A stretch of DNA of 64,000 nucleotides from Neurospora crassa OR74A (lineage: Eukaryota; Ascomycota; Sordariomycetes; Sordariales; Sordariaceae). The DNA lies in contig NC_026504.1 of the NCBI RefSeq assembly GCF_000182925.2, positions 5,084,001 to 5,148,000 of the forward strand, written 5' to 3'. The notes beneath the pieces were generated by a model that was not told where the DNA came from, ran no database searches, and saw only the letters and a list, made by a program, of their open reading frames with translations. The position numbers and the translations under genes were made by a program. This document shows positions 31,814 to 44,936 of this stretch, in pieces. The stretch's first letter is position 1, and every line of letters begins with the position of its first letter.

Positions 31814-33869
31814 GGACTACAACGTGCCAAACGTCGTGGAGGTTGGAAAGAGAAGAGTGGTTAAGAAGGGTTTGTGCGTGTGACTTTAGGCTTTAGACTT
31901 TGACAGCATACAGGAGCGATAGGGTTTCGTCTCAGTGGGAAAGGAGTTAAAGCGCACTAGAAGATCATAAGCGACATCTAGCCATGGGTCGATCAGATCT
32001 AGACGAATAAAGTGAGGGCCGAACAAAGACTTGATCACATCAATACTCTTGACAAAAGGGGGGGGGGGGAGATTTACATGTACTACGCTTCTTTAACCGT
32101 TGATGCAGTGTTGAGTAAAAAGTAAGTAGATAGATAGGTAAAAAGTTACCCTACTTTACCTTGACCACTTTCACATTCCTCTCCCCTTCCTCTCCCCTTC
32201 CGACCCCCCCCCCCTCCCCAAGGCATTTAATTTTACAAACAACGGGTTGATTTCTGTGCTCAACGTGTATGTTAAACCTACTTCCTACTTTTCCACCCAA
32301 CAACAAGCAACCCCATAGACAGCACGGTGTCATCTGATACCTATGTATTGGGCGACGTTCTACCAAACCAAACATCACCAAGGGGCAGATTGAAGAGTTT
32401 GAGTTGAAAAGAGCTAGCCCCCCAACCCAAACGAAACTGAAATGAAGTGAAGTGATGCATTGGTAGCAACCAAAGGAAAGGAAAGGAAAGGAACGGAACG
32501 GAAAAAGAAGGAAACCAACAAGCGATGTACATACAGTGATAGTCAAAAAATAACTGTCCCACTCCCGCACATATCCAATATGGTTAGAGGGGACAGTATT
32601 TTTTTTGACTACGAGTTTACCTAAAGTTAAGTTTTGAGAACGTTCAACAATGCAGTAACTACCTACACATGGTAAGTTTTATAATAGGACGAATAATCAG
32701 TGTATAGGTAGTGTAGTTACCTAGTATATTGGTTGACAAGGCCGAGCGATGATGAGTTCAGCATTCTTCTTTACCTAAGACTGGTCGCCGCTTGCCTTGA
32801 TATCCATTTGTCGAGTCATATGCTTGCTGTCTATCATTTGTCAGCTGCGTGTGCTCAGGTTGTTTGTTACCGGAAAAGGCTTCAGCCTTGTTGGGTCATA
32901 TGGCCATTTGGTCATAGGTATGCAAGGCCGATGTGTCCCGGCAGGAATCACTTATTGCAGTGAGAACTACCTAGACGAGCAGCTGTGGACTCTCAACAGT
33001 CCATGCCCGTGGATTCCAGACATTACAGCCATGCGTATCACGACATTGGAGCACCTCATAAATACTTTCAAGATACTTGAGACATACGAATAACGGGAGG
33101 AAACACACTCGGACCAGGCACTAACGAAGACAACGAAAAAAGGCAGAAGGTTTGATAAGAATGAATTACAAATAAACGGTTTTCTTTCGAGAGTTTGCAA
33201 ACCCAGTATCGATCAGAATCCCCACCATGACATAACATCCATAGCAAGTACAGTTCTCTCGCGGATAAACGACTCCCAAAATGTGTAAAGTGAAAAAAGG
33301 TAGCAGAAAGAAGTATTTGATCACAAAATCCGCGGATCGTGAAACACGGACAGAAACGTGCCAACAAAACCCCCAGACAGACCAGACCAGACCAGATAGA
33401 ACCAGGATTATACCAAACCAAAACCAACCAACCCCTTCGCCGAACCAACCAGACCGAACCCAGCCTTCCCTTCTTCCCTCGGCGACCTCTTCCAGACGCT
33501 GATAGAGAAACCGACCACGCCTCACGAACGCCAAGGAGCGGATTGTAGCAGCGGCGGTGTGATATTAAAAACCCAGCGGCCGGTTGGTAACTGAAAGCAA
33601 CTTTTTCAAGTCGCTCAGCTCATCCGCATAAGTGCCACTGCAACAAATGCCCACAAAATGCAAAGAATGTGTGTGCCCGGTCCCGGTTCCTAACCCCCTT
33701 CTCGCCTGAATTTCTCCAAACGCGGATATTCCTTCCGCTGGTCCCGTGGTCCTGAGCCCGACTGGTCACCGTACGTGAGCTAAGGTATGGGCGTGGCCGT
33801 CCGATATGGCTTTTGTGTTTCGGTTGTTTGCACATCCATGTCGTCTATAAAGTCCGGATTTTGTGTGCG

Positions 33870-33926
<57 letters not shown>

Positions 33927-34003
33927 TCGTCCATCTCTTCATTGCAAACGTGTCCCAATTCTTTTAACTCCCCGCTTGCTCTTCCCCTGTTGGTTTCGAT
34001 CAT
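31814..34003. other. Intergenic, MoaB-like to ras-1
   Basis: 2.2 kb between convergent genes. It contains a G9-10 run near 32060, a C-rich patch near 32200, GGAAA repeats (32475-32505), ACCAGACC repeats (33378-33400) and a GT microsatellite. No gene is supported. Confidence 0.6.
33862..33925 (+). repeat. (GT)n microsatellite
   Basis: About 32 dinucleotide units with two GC interruptions at the left, lying just beyond the 3' end of ras-1. Such tracts vary between strains. Confidence 0.95.
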
Positions 34004-34917
34004 TCACATCATTATGCACTTGGCGCAGCAGCCTGCTTGGACGTCCTCGTCACCGACGTCCATCTGCTTAACTGCCCCATTGTTGTTGGCGAATGAGGTG
34101 CCGCCGACCTTCTCGCCGAGCTTCTTGTCCTCTTTCCTGATTTCGCGGACGAGATCGTAGAAAGCGTTCTCAACGTTGTGTTGTGTCTTGGCGGAAGTCT
34201 CGATGTACTTGGTACCGAACTCGGCGGCAAGAGCTTGTCCCTCTGTTGTCAAGTGTTGTCAGCGTACTGTCCTGGCCCTCGCAAGGATGAAGAAGTGAAA
34301 ACCTACCCTGTTCCGAAACAACGCGCTCTCCCCTCAAATCGTACTTGTTTCCGACGATGATCATGGGGAACGAGTCCCTGTCCTTGACCCTAAGAATCTG
34401 TTGCTGGTAGATTCTGATTTCCTCAAAGCTTTCCCTCGAGTTGATGGCGAAAACGAGCAGGAAGCCTTCACCAGTGCGCATGTACTGCTCGCGCATGGCG
34501 GAGTACTCTTCTTGGCCGGCGGTATCTAGAATGTCGAGAAGGGCGACCTCATTGTCGATGGTGCATTGCTTGCGGTACGAATCTATTGAGCTCAAGTTAG
34601 TCCACGGTTCACTAGGCCACAACCACGACCAAGAAAATTGGAACGTGGATTGAGAGGGTCCAGGTTGTAACGCACCCTCGATTGTAGGATCATATTCGTC
34701 AAGGAAGTGACCCTGGATTAGCTGGATGGTAAGGCACGATTTACCGACACCACCGCCACCGACAACCACCAGCTTGTATTCTCTTGTGAACTGCGTAAAG
34801 GGGAAGAGAGCGATGTCAGCCAAATGAATTGCCGCAGGCAATTGAAACCAAGAGTACGCCTCAATCGAGGAGGGCGAAATAATGCTGGCTGGCGGAGCGA
34901 CTTACCTTGTTGGCCAT
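34004..34917 (-). CDS. ras-1: Ras GTPase
   Basis: Four exons: 34917-34906, 34790-34676, 34582-34307, 34242-34004; introns of 115, 93 and 64 nt; 213 aa. It starts MANK, split by an intron before [19 protein letters not shown]-loop 15-22, effector YDPTIEDSY (37-45), switch [13 protein letters not shown] (62-72), NKYD (121-124), ETSAK (149-153). The C-terminus GCCAKCIMM has a CaaX prenylation box plus two upstream cysteines that could be palmitoylated. Ras proteins couple nutrient and stress signals to cAMP/MAPK pathways at the plasma membrane. In N. crassa the band (bd) allele of ras-1 is T79I, and here residue 79 (codon 34475-34473) is ACT, Thr, the wild-type state. Length 213 fits the N. crassa protein as I recall it. 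Confidence 0.93.
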
Positions 34918-35239
34918 TGTGGCTATTGATTAAAGAAGATGTAAAATGTAAAAGGATGGAAAAAGTCGAGATGCCGACACGAGGGGGCAAGATTGAATGG
35001 CCTCCTCAAATGATTAAATGGTTTAAGTCGCTCGCGCAACGGTGCAGACAAACGTCACTGGGTGGTGAAGACAGCCCTCAGGGGGGATCCTGGATGCGAA
35101 GGCGGGTAGAATTAAAGGTCGAAGGATGGGATGGCGACGATGGCTGTAGAAGGAGGAAGCGAGGTTCCTTGGAAGAAAGCGTGTTGTCAGGGGAAGCGCG
35201 CAGTCTTGACGACGGAGAAGCGAGCGAGCGAGCAGAAGC

Positions 35240-35269
35240 GGAAGTGGAAGTGGAAGTGGAAGTGGAAGT
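35240..35269 (+). repeat. (GGAAGT)5 tandem repeat
   Basis: Five perfect hexamers about 320-350 nt upstream of the ras-1 start codon. On the ras-1 strand they read ACTTCC. They lie in the promoter or leader. Confidence 0.9.
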
Positions 35270-35570
35270 TGAGGTGAGCCGGACGGCAAGTGGTGGGAAG
35301 TTGTTCGGGTGGTGGTTGCGGTGAATTGAGCGGCGGGTGCGCAGAGTGCAGTGCAGCAGAGTGCAGCAGCCGGTGTGGAGACGAGCAAGCAGGAACGACG
35401 AGGAAACGAGCCACTACTGGCCGATGATCAGTGCTGCCCAGGGATCCCGTCCGTCTCTGTCTTAGGGGAGGGAGGCTACAAGCTAGTGGTACATACCTGC
35501 TAGGTAGAGGGAGGGGCGCTAGTAGATTTGCAGAAGCTGCGGTAGGGAGAAAGCGGAAGTCGGCCGACTG

Positions 35571-35598
35571 GTAGGTAGGTAGGTAGGTAGGTAGGTAG
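35571..35598 (+). repeat. (GTAG)7 tandem repeat
   Basis: Seven GTAG units about 650 nt upstream of ras-1. It is the densest case of a GGTAGGTA motif seen in many intergenic stretches of this window. Confidence 0.9.
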
Positions 35599-37939
35599 AA
35601 GTTGTACAGTATGGATGGAAGGAGGGTTCTTGGTTCGTTGGATATCGGGCGATTAGAGCTAAGAAAATTCTGTCGACAGAAAGAAAATGGTGGTTGCTGG
35701 CTGGCAAGGGACAGGAAACGCGGCGATGAAGAACCACAAACGGTGCTTTTCTCTCCAGTTTGTGACGTGGGAAAAATAAGAAAAGGGTCGAGGTTGGACA
35801 GCAGTCGCGAAGAAGGAAAGAAGATGGAAACGCCAGATGGGAAATGGCGTGAGCTACGGAATATTGCCTGCTCAAAGAAGTGTGGGTTTGCTGGCCGCGA
35901 AATGGAGAGCTGCAGGCAAAAGGACTCTTCCTGGTCTTGTTCTCACACTGTCCGTCTTGGTGAACTGAGTGAGGTTGCAAGGGAAATAGGTGCTGTAGCT
36001 TCAAGGGGTAGCCAAGACCCGGCGATGCACGGGCGCCCAAGTGGTGGTGGACGTGCCCCAAAAAGGAGATGGTCGCTCATGGTTCGAGCTCGTTTCTGGG
36101 GCAGGCAGGGCTATGGCCCGATTGATTGGCCGACGGAGCTTTAGTTCAAGTTCAGTTCTCTTCTCGCAGCGCCCAACCGGGAGGGTTCAGGAAAGGCAGT
36201 TCAACATCCACACTGTATATCACAGAAGTGGAAGTCCGTCACGACGGACGGGGGCCGGGGCCTTTATCGCTCGCCTTTGTTGAATGTCCACTTTCTCTAT
36301 CGATCATTTGGGAGGACGGAGGCAAGGCGGTCACGGGCAAAACTGTATTGTCTGATGGTTGGAATAGATCATGGCGTCGAGATGCGATTTCCGTCTGCTT
36401 CACTCATGTGTGATGACTGTACGCACCGAACATCAGTATCTCACCATCCGACCAATGCCCGGCGCAAACCTCGACGATAGCAGGGCAGGTAATCATCCAG
36501 ATCCTGCTTGGGCGCCGACACCGTCTCTCCGTCTAGACATTTCCGTCCTAGTCGTCCCACGAGCCCCAGTTCTCGATGGGCCATTGCAAATTACCCCTAC
36601 GACGCTGGACGTGGACTCGACTCGCCAGTAGCCGACCGCTTCTGCTTGCGGTTCCCGAGCCTCTTCATCCACGTCCCTGGGACCGTTTTGTCTCACTCTC
36701 TTGCTATCTCCATTCCTCCTTTTCTTATTTCCTTGGGACAAGGCATCCACTCCCCGTGTTTCGACATAAGGCAACAGCAGCACACATACCGTAACCAGCA
36801 CGGCGGTTCAGCCTTGAGCCCTAAGTAGCCTTTCGGTCCAAGGGATCTGGACTTGCGTTGGAAGGAAGATCACCAATCTCGAATCATGATGACCAACCAG
36901 AACATATGCACAGCTCTTCCCCAAAGACGGCACAACCCCCACTCTGTCTTCTCACCTCAGCCAACGACTATGGTATATACCGAGTTAGGCGGCACAGCAT
37001 GCAAGTCAGCTTCTAGGTACGGCACGTCCCTGCCACGAACTGGCACGACCTAGCTCCTGGGCACATTGCTCAAGAGCCTCACCACCACCATGTCAAAGGA
37101 TCGCAAAATCGTGACATTGAAAAGGTACCCGATCATTGTGTGCTGGTCCTCGGTACTGTGTCTTCTGCTGTCGAAGCAAGATGCATCTCGTCCATGGAGG
37201 GACATATCCCTCCTATCACCCGCTGCACTATCGCCATAGTCTCGGTCAAGCGCCTTGACCATCATGGCCAAGAAATGGCTCTGTTTTCACCCACTCCACC
37301 AACGAATCCACCTTTAATAACCTAAGCGGCCATGTCCCACTGGCACTCCCTCCTGGGAGAGAATGACATCGCGATCACCAGAGATGATCTCTGAAACATA
37401 AAACGACCCTTTTCTGCCGTCTCCCCGCCGTTCTCGTCCACCGCCCTTCGGAACACCTGAAGCGAACTGAAGTGTCACGAGACATCAACGTCTTTTGCAA
37501 CCCGCCAGAAGGCTTCGGTGGCTTCCAACGGCGCAACTCCAAGCGGAGTCCAGCGCTTCTACGGACGTAGCACCACTGGCTTCTTGACACGGCCTCCACC
37601 ACACCACGGATATTTAGTGTGTGTACTGCATTGCACCTGCGTTAGCGGTGCATGGCGGGGTTCGCAGCAGTGCCAAGTGGTTTCATGCAGCGGATGATGA
37701 TGCGTTTGCGCATCTCGTTCGTCCGTGGTGTCCGAGCAGGTGGTAAGAACCGCGAGGTCCAGATTGTCGTTCGTGGAGTTGAGGTCAACGGGGTTGTGTT
37801 GTGGGCTTTCGCCAAGAAGCCTCACCCTCCAAGGCATTACTGTTTTAGTGTAGTGCAGACACACCACCGTAAAGCAAACGCCAAAATATGCGCCTATACT
37901 TTTACAATAGTTGCTGACGGGGCACCACGAATACCGAAC

Positions 37940-37959
37940 AAAAAAAAAAAAAAAAAAAA
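37940..37959 (+). repeat. A20 homopolymer
   Basis: Uninterrupted run of about 20 A in intergenic DNA. Its exact length is prone to sequencing error. Confidence 0.9.
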
Positions 37960-38505
37960 TGGAACCCCACAAAACATCATCACCAACATCCCAGAGCCCG
38001 GGCTCTCCTGAGAAGGGAGAAAGCGGCTGAACGGGATTGGACCCCACAAGGTTCAGACAAAGACGCGGGAACCGTTCGTGATTCCCACACCATGGGGATC
38101 GGCCAGTTCACGGTTCGGCAACACAGCTGAGCCATGACTGGGCCCCTTCTCTTTGTTAAAGACAATTCGTCTTTTCCATGCCTTCCATGCTTACCTTCCA
38201 TCCAGGACCCCCCCCCTGTGACTCTTTGAGCATCCAATTTAATCTTGTTTTCCAGATTTCCACATTCTGCTTCAAATGGAAGGAAAGCCTCCGCCCGACG
38301 CCCAGCTAACAGGATACCTGGTGAGACACAATCTCTGGTCTAGTTGAAGTTCTGCAAGCCTTCTATTTCCACTTCTGCTTCCGTTTCCACCACACACACA
38401 TTTTCTTCAAAGTCAAACAGCCCAGCGATAGCTTCTCGAGCTTCGTATCATGATGCATCCCGCTTCGCTCGTTCCCGAGGAACAGTGCCACGAGCTACTT
38501 TCCCC

Positions 38506-38527
38506 GGGGGGGGGGGGGGGGGGGGGG
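38506..38527 (+). repeat. G22 homopolymer
   Basis: Twenty-two G directly after CCCC. It is able in principle to form a G-quadruplex. No gene touches it. Confidence 0.9.
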
Positions 38528-41500
38528 CGGCGTCCTTTTCGTCCCTCATCTTACTTGACCACAAGGTATCTCCGAATCTGACATCAGCCCAGCAACAAAC
38601 CAAGCCCACATATCAACGGGAATAGCGAAGACCACGCACACACATCATTGATCAGGCAGGGGGAATGAAGAGATTCTAGCGAGATTCTAGAAAGATATGA
38701 AATGCCGCCAAGGGGGGGATGGCGCCAAAAATCCCAAAGGCTGCAGGTAATTTAAATTAGGCCATATGCAGGGTTTGATTGGCGTTCTCTTTTTTTTTTT
38801 CCAGTTCACGGCGTCTTCCGGAAATCTGAAAAAAGTGATGAACCCCGAGTCTCCGAAATCCCTCGAAGATCTTCAAAAGATCTTCCCAAGCAGAGCTCAG
38901 CTGAAGAATAAACCATAAGAGTGGCAGTTCAGGTCGAGGAGGAAGAAAATTCAAGAAAAAAAAAGGAAAAAAAATATAAAAAAAATTCGGGAGTGAGGTG
39001 AGACGGGGTTCATAAATCGAGGGGGGGGGGGAGCCTTATCAGCCGCGCATAGCGCGGGCGCATGTGACGGGGACAGTCAAGATACACAAGAAAGTGGATA
39101 ATATCCTCAGCTCATTACGGGGAAGTAAAAGGTATAGGAAGGTGAGGAGCGCATGGATCTGTGCTTCTCGGGCTGTGTATAATCGGCGAATGGCTTGAAA
39201 CTGAAGACTAGCCGGGGGCCCGGGAGGTGAGGTTACATTCCTCCTCCCGGCCCCGAGCGGATGTCCATTTCAGTCGGACTACAAATGATGCTACTAGTGT
39301 ATCACCGGTCCGGTCGGTGCCACCGTTGTATGCTTAGTAGGGATCTATCTACAGTACCGTTACTCTCCTCAAGCGCCTTGTTTCGTCGTCGATGTCAAAG
39401 TCCAGAAATGAAAACAGACGGAAAGAAACTGGCCAATAGGGATCGTACCTGGCGAGTGAGCTATCTCTAGTGTATCACCTCAAGCGAGGGAGATGCATTC
39501 CTTGGGCTTTTCTCCAGTTAGTTCTCGGGACAAACCCTCAACACGCACGCACAGTATGGCAACTAAGTATTCTTCCCTTTACCAGAACCAACCAACTTCG
39601 TTCCGAATCCCAGGAAGCAAGCACTCAGTTGCACAGTAACTTTACTTCATACTACAGTAGTATCCGAAACAGTCCAGTTTCTTAAATGACGACGGTGCGG
39701 AATGAATTCCGAACTATGATGGGAAGCAAGGAAGTATCCGCTTCTGCTTTGTTGATCATACACACGTGTCAGAGACGATAGGACCATTTGAAAGGATCAA
39801 GCTTGAACGACAGGTCAGCCGTGTAATCATTGTGTGAACAAAGCTCAAAACGGAATGGAGGGATTAAGCCTAGAGGAACGAACTTTGAAATGACATCCTA
39901 TCCTTGCCTTTCATTCATTGATGTGAGCAATGATGTGTAGGTACAGTACACTACATACACATTTCTTTCGCTCGCTATGATCCGCGCGCGCGAAACGTTT
40001 TACATGGAACATCACGAACTTCCGATCTTCTGGAGTACAAGGTTGTGGAACCTTGCGTCGATACCTCTACCGAACCCTACCCTCGCCACTAACGGGACTA
40101 AACATGGGAAAAGAAAAAGAAAAAGAAAAAGAGACGACGATCAAAGAACAATCAAGCATGGTGAGCACCACATCAAGCTACCTCTTTCTCTACGGAAGGT
40201 AGTGACGACCCGAGTCGGGTTCACCACAGGAGCAAGGGAATCCTTGATTGGAGATTTTTCACGGGCCGCAGTCGCTCTTTCTTTCTCTTTATCTGGGCCT
40301 TCGTTTCCACCCGTGTCTTCCGTCATTGTTCCTTCGTTTTACACAATGATAGATAAGCTAAGTAAGTAGCTCAACTGCTGCTAGTATTGTCCGCTCATCT
40401 CCGATCTGGTTGGTGCTTGGGTTGGAAGCGAAATCGGTCAAACTACCTACCTACCTAGGTGATCAGCTTCAAATCCCTCGCCCAAATTCTTAGGTGGGTT
40501 TCGACAGCGATCCCTGGAGTCCCCGATTCCTAATCCTGAGACACATTTTGTTTGCCGAGTACTATGTAAGCAACGTGGAAAGAAAAAAAAAGGACCTCAC
40601 CGTGGACAAGAACAACTTGCAGGCGTGGATACTGTCCACAGTAAGGGGCTGTCGTCGAACACCTCCCTCCCGTCTTGAATGACAAGTACGCTGATGTCGG
40701 TTCCATTCCGAGATATAAGTCGCTTCTGCTTCCACGACAAATACATGAATATCTACTTCCCTTTTATCTCACTTGCAATCTCATGGCTGAGATGTCTGCA
40801 CTTCGTTGTTGCAACCGGGCAGCCAGACTCCAGTTCGAGGTGAATCTGCGATGCCAGAACCTGGAAACACTCTTGTGTACTTCCACGAAACAGAGGTTGG
40901 CAGGTGCAAATGCTTTGACGGACGGAAGTTGCAAGTGCCGGTCACCATAGCATGGACATTCGGGCGTTCATGTCGACGGCATAGGGGAGGTGCGTTCCGG
41001 TGCCTCTCTTCCAGTCTGCTTCTCTGTCGACTTGACCTGAATCTCATCCCGGCCGTGACCAGATTGGGTGGGCGTGGCATAAACGTCTGTCTATGAGGGT
41101 GTAATCGAAACAAAGTGAAGTCACACGATTGAACAGGACTGCAAACTTTTGCCGAGCCAATACGGACCGAGAGGTGGTTTCACATGTTGGCACTTGACTG
41201 CCGTCTTGACTAGGTATCTCTGATCTCATCAGCGTGTGTAAATACTGGCATATCATCCGAGTCGGACTTCATGCCTAAGATGTTGCGGTATAACTACATC
41301 AATAACTTCTTCGGACGTGAAGATACCGACAAAGCTTCAAATGGGTTGAGACGTTGGATGTTGATATCTACAGTAACTCCCTTTTTGGCGCCATGACGGG
41401 AAGCGGTAGGTTTGAAGACGGAAGGCGTGATCGAGTGTCGGCAATTCGTCCATCACTACTACCTACTTCATTTCCTGGAATTCCCCACGGGCAAATGTAC

Positions 41501-42411
41501 TTAGATTAACGACAACGTGGGATTCGAGAAGTCAACTTAACACATCACCACGATCAAAGCACACACCACTGTTTATACGGTCCGTCAGGTTTGGAGGTCA
41601 AAATACTGGAGTGAACCGAGACACCATTCAAAACTACCATCACGCACGACCACGAGTACATTGAGTTCAACCACCTTGCGAGCTTTATTCAAGGCACCTC
41701 TGGGTACCAGATTGACTCTCTATTATCTCATAACTCGTACATCGCAAGTCGTAAGTAGTAAATCTTGATCTCGTGAACCGTAACGCGTGAGCTCTAACGT
41801 CTAAACAATCCAGTATGCTGTATTCTTCGCGGAAAATGCCTTTCTGACCTCCAAAATAACGTCTCCAAAATCCCAATTCCAGTAGTGCCCACCCAAGGTC
41901 GATGCGAACCCGATGACGCCAAGTCAATGTTCAGTTTAATATTTTATTCTCAGTGTGTATGGAGAGAACGTCTGTGAATTTACATAAAAGCAGATGAAGG
42001 GCTGACTCATGTCAATGTTGGACGATGTCAATATCGGATGGACAAGGACATGGGAGAAGGAGAAGATCATATACTTCAGACGGGCCTGGACTCGAAAGAT
42101 TATGGACTGGGATAGTGGCAGCAGTACATTGAATGAGGCAAGAAGCAATGTGCCATGTACGCTCTGTTGCATTCCTTCATATCCTTCTCATTGCAAGAAT
42201 AATTCAAGAAAGGCTGGCGGAGTCCGTGGCTGCGTGGTCACAAAAAAAAGCCTGCCACTTCACCTCTACACCCGCACCTTCGTTCGCATTCTGTGTGTTG
42301 CCCGATGGCTAGAGTGTCAATATAGCGGCACGCGCCGGCGACATAGTCGGCGGTTTGTGGCACCTTTGCCTTCAGGATGAAGGCAATTGTCTGCTCAGGA
42401 AGCAATTGCCT

Positions 42412-42705
42412 CTAACGCGTAGCCAGATCACATTCGCGGAACTCGTCGTCAATTGGCGTGGCAGGGACCGCATGGGTGGCGAATTCTTTCGGCCCATTGA
42501 AATGCACAAAGATCTTGCTTTTGCCGTCTGGTTTGTCGGTTAATTTCAGGATGTCGTTGATTCGGGTCATGCTGTAATAACCCCCGTTGAGGTGGTAGCC
42601 TTCATTGACCAGGCAACATATTGAAAGAAAGAGCTCTCCAAGGGGGAGCACTGGGAAGCTGCAGAGAGGGTCATAGTCTACACGGACACCCCGATCCACT
42701 ACCAT
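42412..42705 (-). CDS. Weak candidate ORF, 97 aa
   Basis: Open frame with mixed codon use and protein-like composition, for example KPDGKSKIFVHFNGPKEF. No signal peptide, domain or splice partner was found. Its start has another ATG four bases upstream in a different frame. It may be a gene fragment or chance. Confidence 0.2.
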   Translation of the reverse strand: MVVDRGVRVDYDPLCSFPVLPLGELFLSICCLVNEGYHLNGGYYSMTRINDILKLTDKPDGKSKIFVHFNGPKEFATHAVPATPIDDEFRECDLATR

Positions 42706-43273
42706 ACCATTTCCTCACATTTGCGGTGTATGTGGAAGACTAGGTAGCCAGTCCGGCGCCCTCCTTCCTCGAACATAGCCCTTCAGACCGGCTTGATCTT
42801 CATTGTTTCCTATCTGTACATGATTTTCAGCAACAGACGGAGCCACTTACTGATTCCCACCTCACGGAAACTTTGAGATGCGTGCTAAAAGCCCATTGTC
42901 AGTTGCGAAGGACTAAGAGACGATAGGAAGGTGGGAAAGCTCGATGTCATACGAAGTGTCCTTAGAAAGAATTTAAATAAATAAAGAAAATACCATAAAA
43001 AAAAAAGGAAGAAATTAAATAAATTGCGGTTGTTCACGAATAGAAATGAAGGACCCACATATGCAACTCCTTTTTGAGACTCACACTGCCCTAGCATCAT
43101 GTAGGAGAGGATATCAACATTGTCTGGTCACTTTCAGGCGGGGTCTGCACCGATCGGAATGTTAACGAAGGAACAGGCAAATAGCTCTATCAGGGCGCAC
43201 CGTAGAAACGACCAAAGTCACTCAGTTACGAAGACATCTCTACCTTTTCATTTTCAACCCAGGCCACTCTTCG

Positions 43274-43350
43274 GTTTTTTTTCCTCTTCCTCTTTTTCCC
43301 TCTTCCTTTTTTTCCCTCTTCCTTTTTTTCCCTCTTCCTTTTTTTTCTCT
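43274..43350 (+). repeat. Polypyrimidine tandem repeat (TTTCCCTCTTCCTTTT-type)
   Basis: About four imperfect units of roughly 18 nt, all C/T on the plus strand. Slippage-prone, with no coding meaning. Confidence 0.85.
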
Positions 43351-44864
43351 TGTTTGGGGGAGGGGGAATCTTCTAAACCCTCTTCAGATCAAACCCTCCA
43401 ATCTCATTATCGAACAATTCTGCATTTGTACCGGATCGGAACCCGTGCATCACAGCCGGATTGACAAAAGATCATGGAAGGTTCCACTTGACCGCTCCCT
43501 TGGTTACAACCGTCATCACCGCTTGGGTTCTCCTTGCAAGACACCTGCTCTTCCAAGCAAAATCGTCGAGTATAGCAGATACCTTACAGATGAACTTGCA
43601 TATTTGAGTAGATAGAGATACTTTGCCGGACTGAAATCTTCGAAGCCCCAACAACCGACAACACTCATATATGATTTATATTCATCTATGCAACATAACT
43701 TTCCTTAACTCCCGGTCCGGTATCCGACTGGAGTCTAGGCGGCTCAATTTGATACAACTGCTCTCGCATCTTTTAGATTGAAAAAAGGCGCAGTCAAAGC
43801 TCATTGGACACATATGCCGCGGCGGCATGAAGTATCAGAAAGGTCCTCGCTCTTTCTCAAGACTTAACACTTTGCTTAATTCCTTGCAGCCTTCCAAGAG
43901 CCTCGATGAATTTTCTTTTCTTCCGCAACAAAACACGAATGTACAATCTGTGGAGGTAGTTGGTTAGTAGGTTCGGTCATGCCAGGGGCCCGGGCAGTGG
44001 TATCTGATACTTGGGCCCGAGTCGAGCAGCAGGCGCGAAGCTGACTTTGGGGGTGCCCCTGGGCCAAAACTCACTTGGGACACTCGGCATTTTCGGCGTC
44101 CAAGCACATTTAATAACCGTTGAAAAGACTACATGCGATGCCAGAATGGATTACATCAACAAGAGTCCTACTTGTACCCGTTTTAGTTTGGTTAATAAAT
44201 CAAGGGCGCGAAGATGACATCGGTCAGGCCTGGGCGCGCCAGCATTACCTAGAGGTACCTAGTTGCGCGGTAAGCTTTTGTAGTCCGGGTGGCACGGCCC
44301 TAAAATTCAGCGCCCTGGAAAATTGTTGGAGTGGGCAGGTGTAGGGGGCCTTCAGCGACTTTCAGGTCCCAATGGCCAACCACACTACGACCACTTTGGT
44401 ACCTACTCTTCTCTGCCCAAGTGGAAGGTCAGTCCGGGGGCGGCTTGAATTCCACGGCACCTCAATGAACTGCAGATTACGAAGGAAAAAGAAAAAAAAG
44501 AGAGTGAAGGAAAAAAGAAGTGAAGAGAGAATGGTGAAGCAAAGAGCAGAAGGAGCAACACGATTCACAGCCACTTCCTATCAATTACTTCACTTGTCAC
44601 AGTCGTCTGTGGTAAGTTAGGTAGGTTAGTGTCAATTGCCTCACCTTTCCTACCTATGTACGCTCCGAACTATTCACATGCATACCTGCCACCTGCCACC
44701 CGTCCATCCCAACAGACAGGAAAGTTCCCCCGACACGAAAAAGAAAACAAAAAGTCACAACTCCAGTTCTGGTACATATATCACCTTAATAACATCACCA
44801 AAAAAAAAAGAGAAATAATATTTCAAAAAGAAATTTTGAACTCTGTAAGCTCTCGTTGGTAATA

Positions 44865-44936
44865 TGCCCACAGCCAGAATCGAACTGACGACCTCATCAT
44901 TACTAGTGATGCGCTCTACCACTGAGCCATGCGGGC
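44865..44936 (-). tRNA. tRNA-Thr (anticodon AGU)
   Basis: A 72-nt cloverleaf without intron. The acceptor stem GCCCGCA pairs with TGTGGGC (one G-T pair), discriminator A. The D stem is GCTC/GAGC and the anticodon stem CATCA/TGATG with loop CTAGTAA, giving AGT. The T arm is GTCAG-TTCGATT-CTGGC with internal B-box sequence GTTCGATTC. In eukaryotes the A34 would be edited to inosine to read ACU, ACC and ACA. It marks the end of the 10-kb gene-poor stretch. Confidence 0.95.

Larger units (their letters stand above)
34918..44864. other. About 10-kb region without a confident gene
   Basis: It begins with the ras-1 promoter and leader, including GGAAGT and GTAG repeats. Further on come many homopolymer runs (A20 at 37940-37959, G22 at 38506-38527), AT-rich stretches and short open frames on both strands without recognisable domains. 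The best frame is at 42412-42705 (minus). Noncoding transcripts cannot be judged from sequence alone. Confidence 0.55.

Noticed and set aside
35519-36061. 180-codon minus-strand frame upstream of ras-1
   Set aside because: Its composition follows simple repeats (YLPTYLPT from the GTAG repeat), and it has no domain and no splice link to ras-1.
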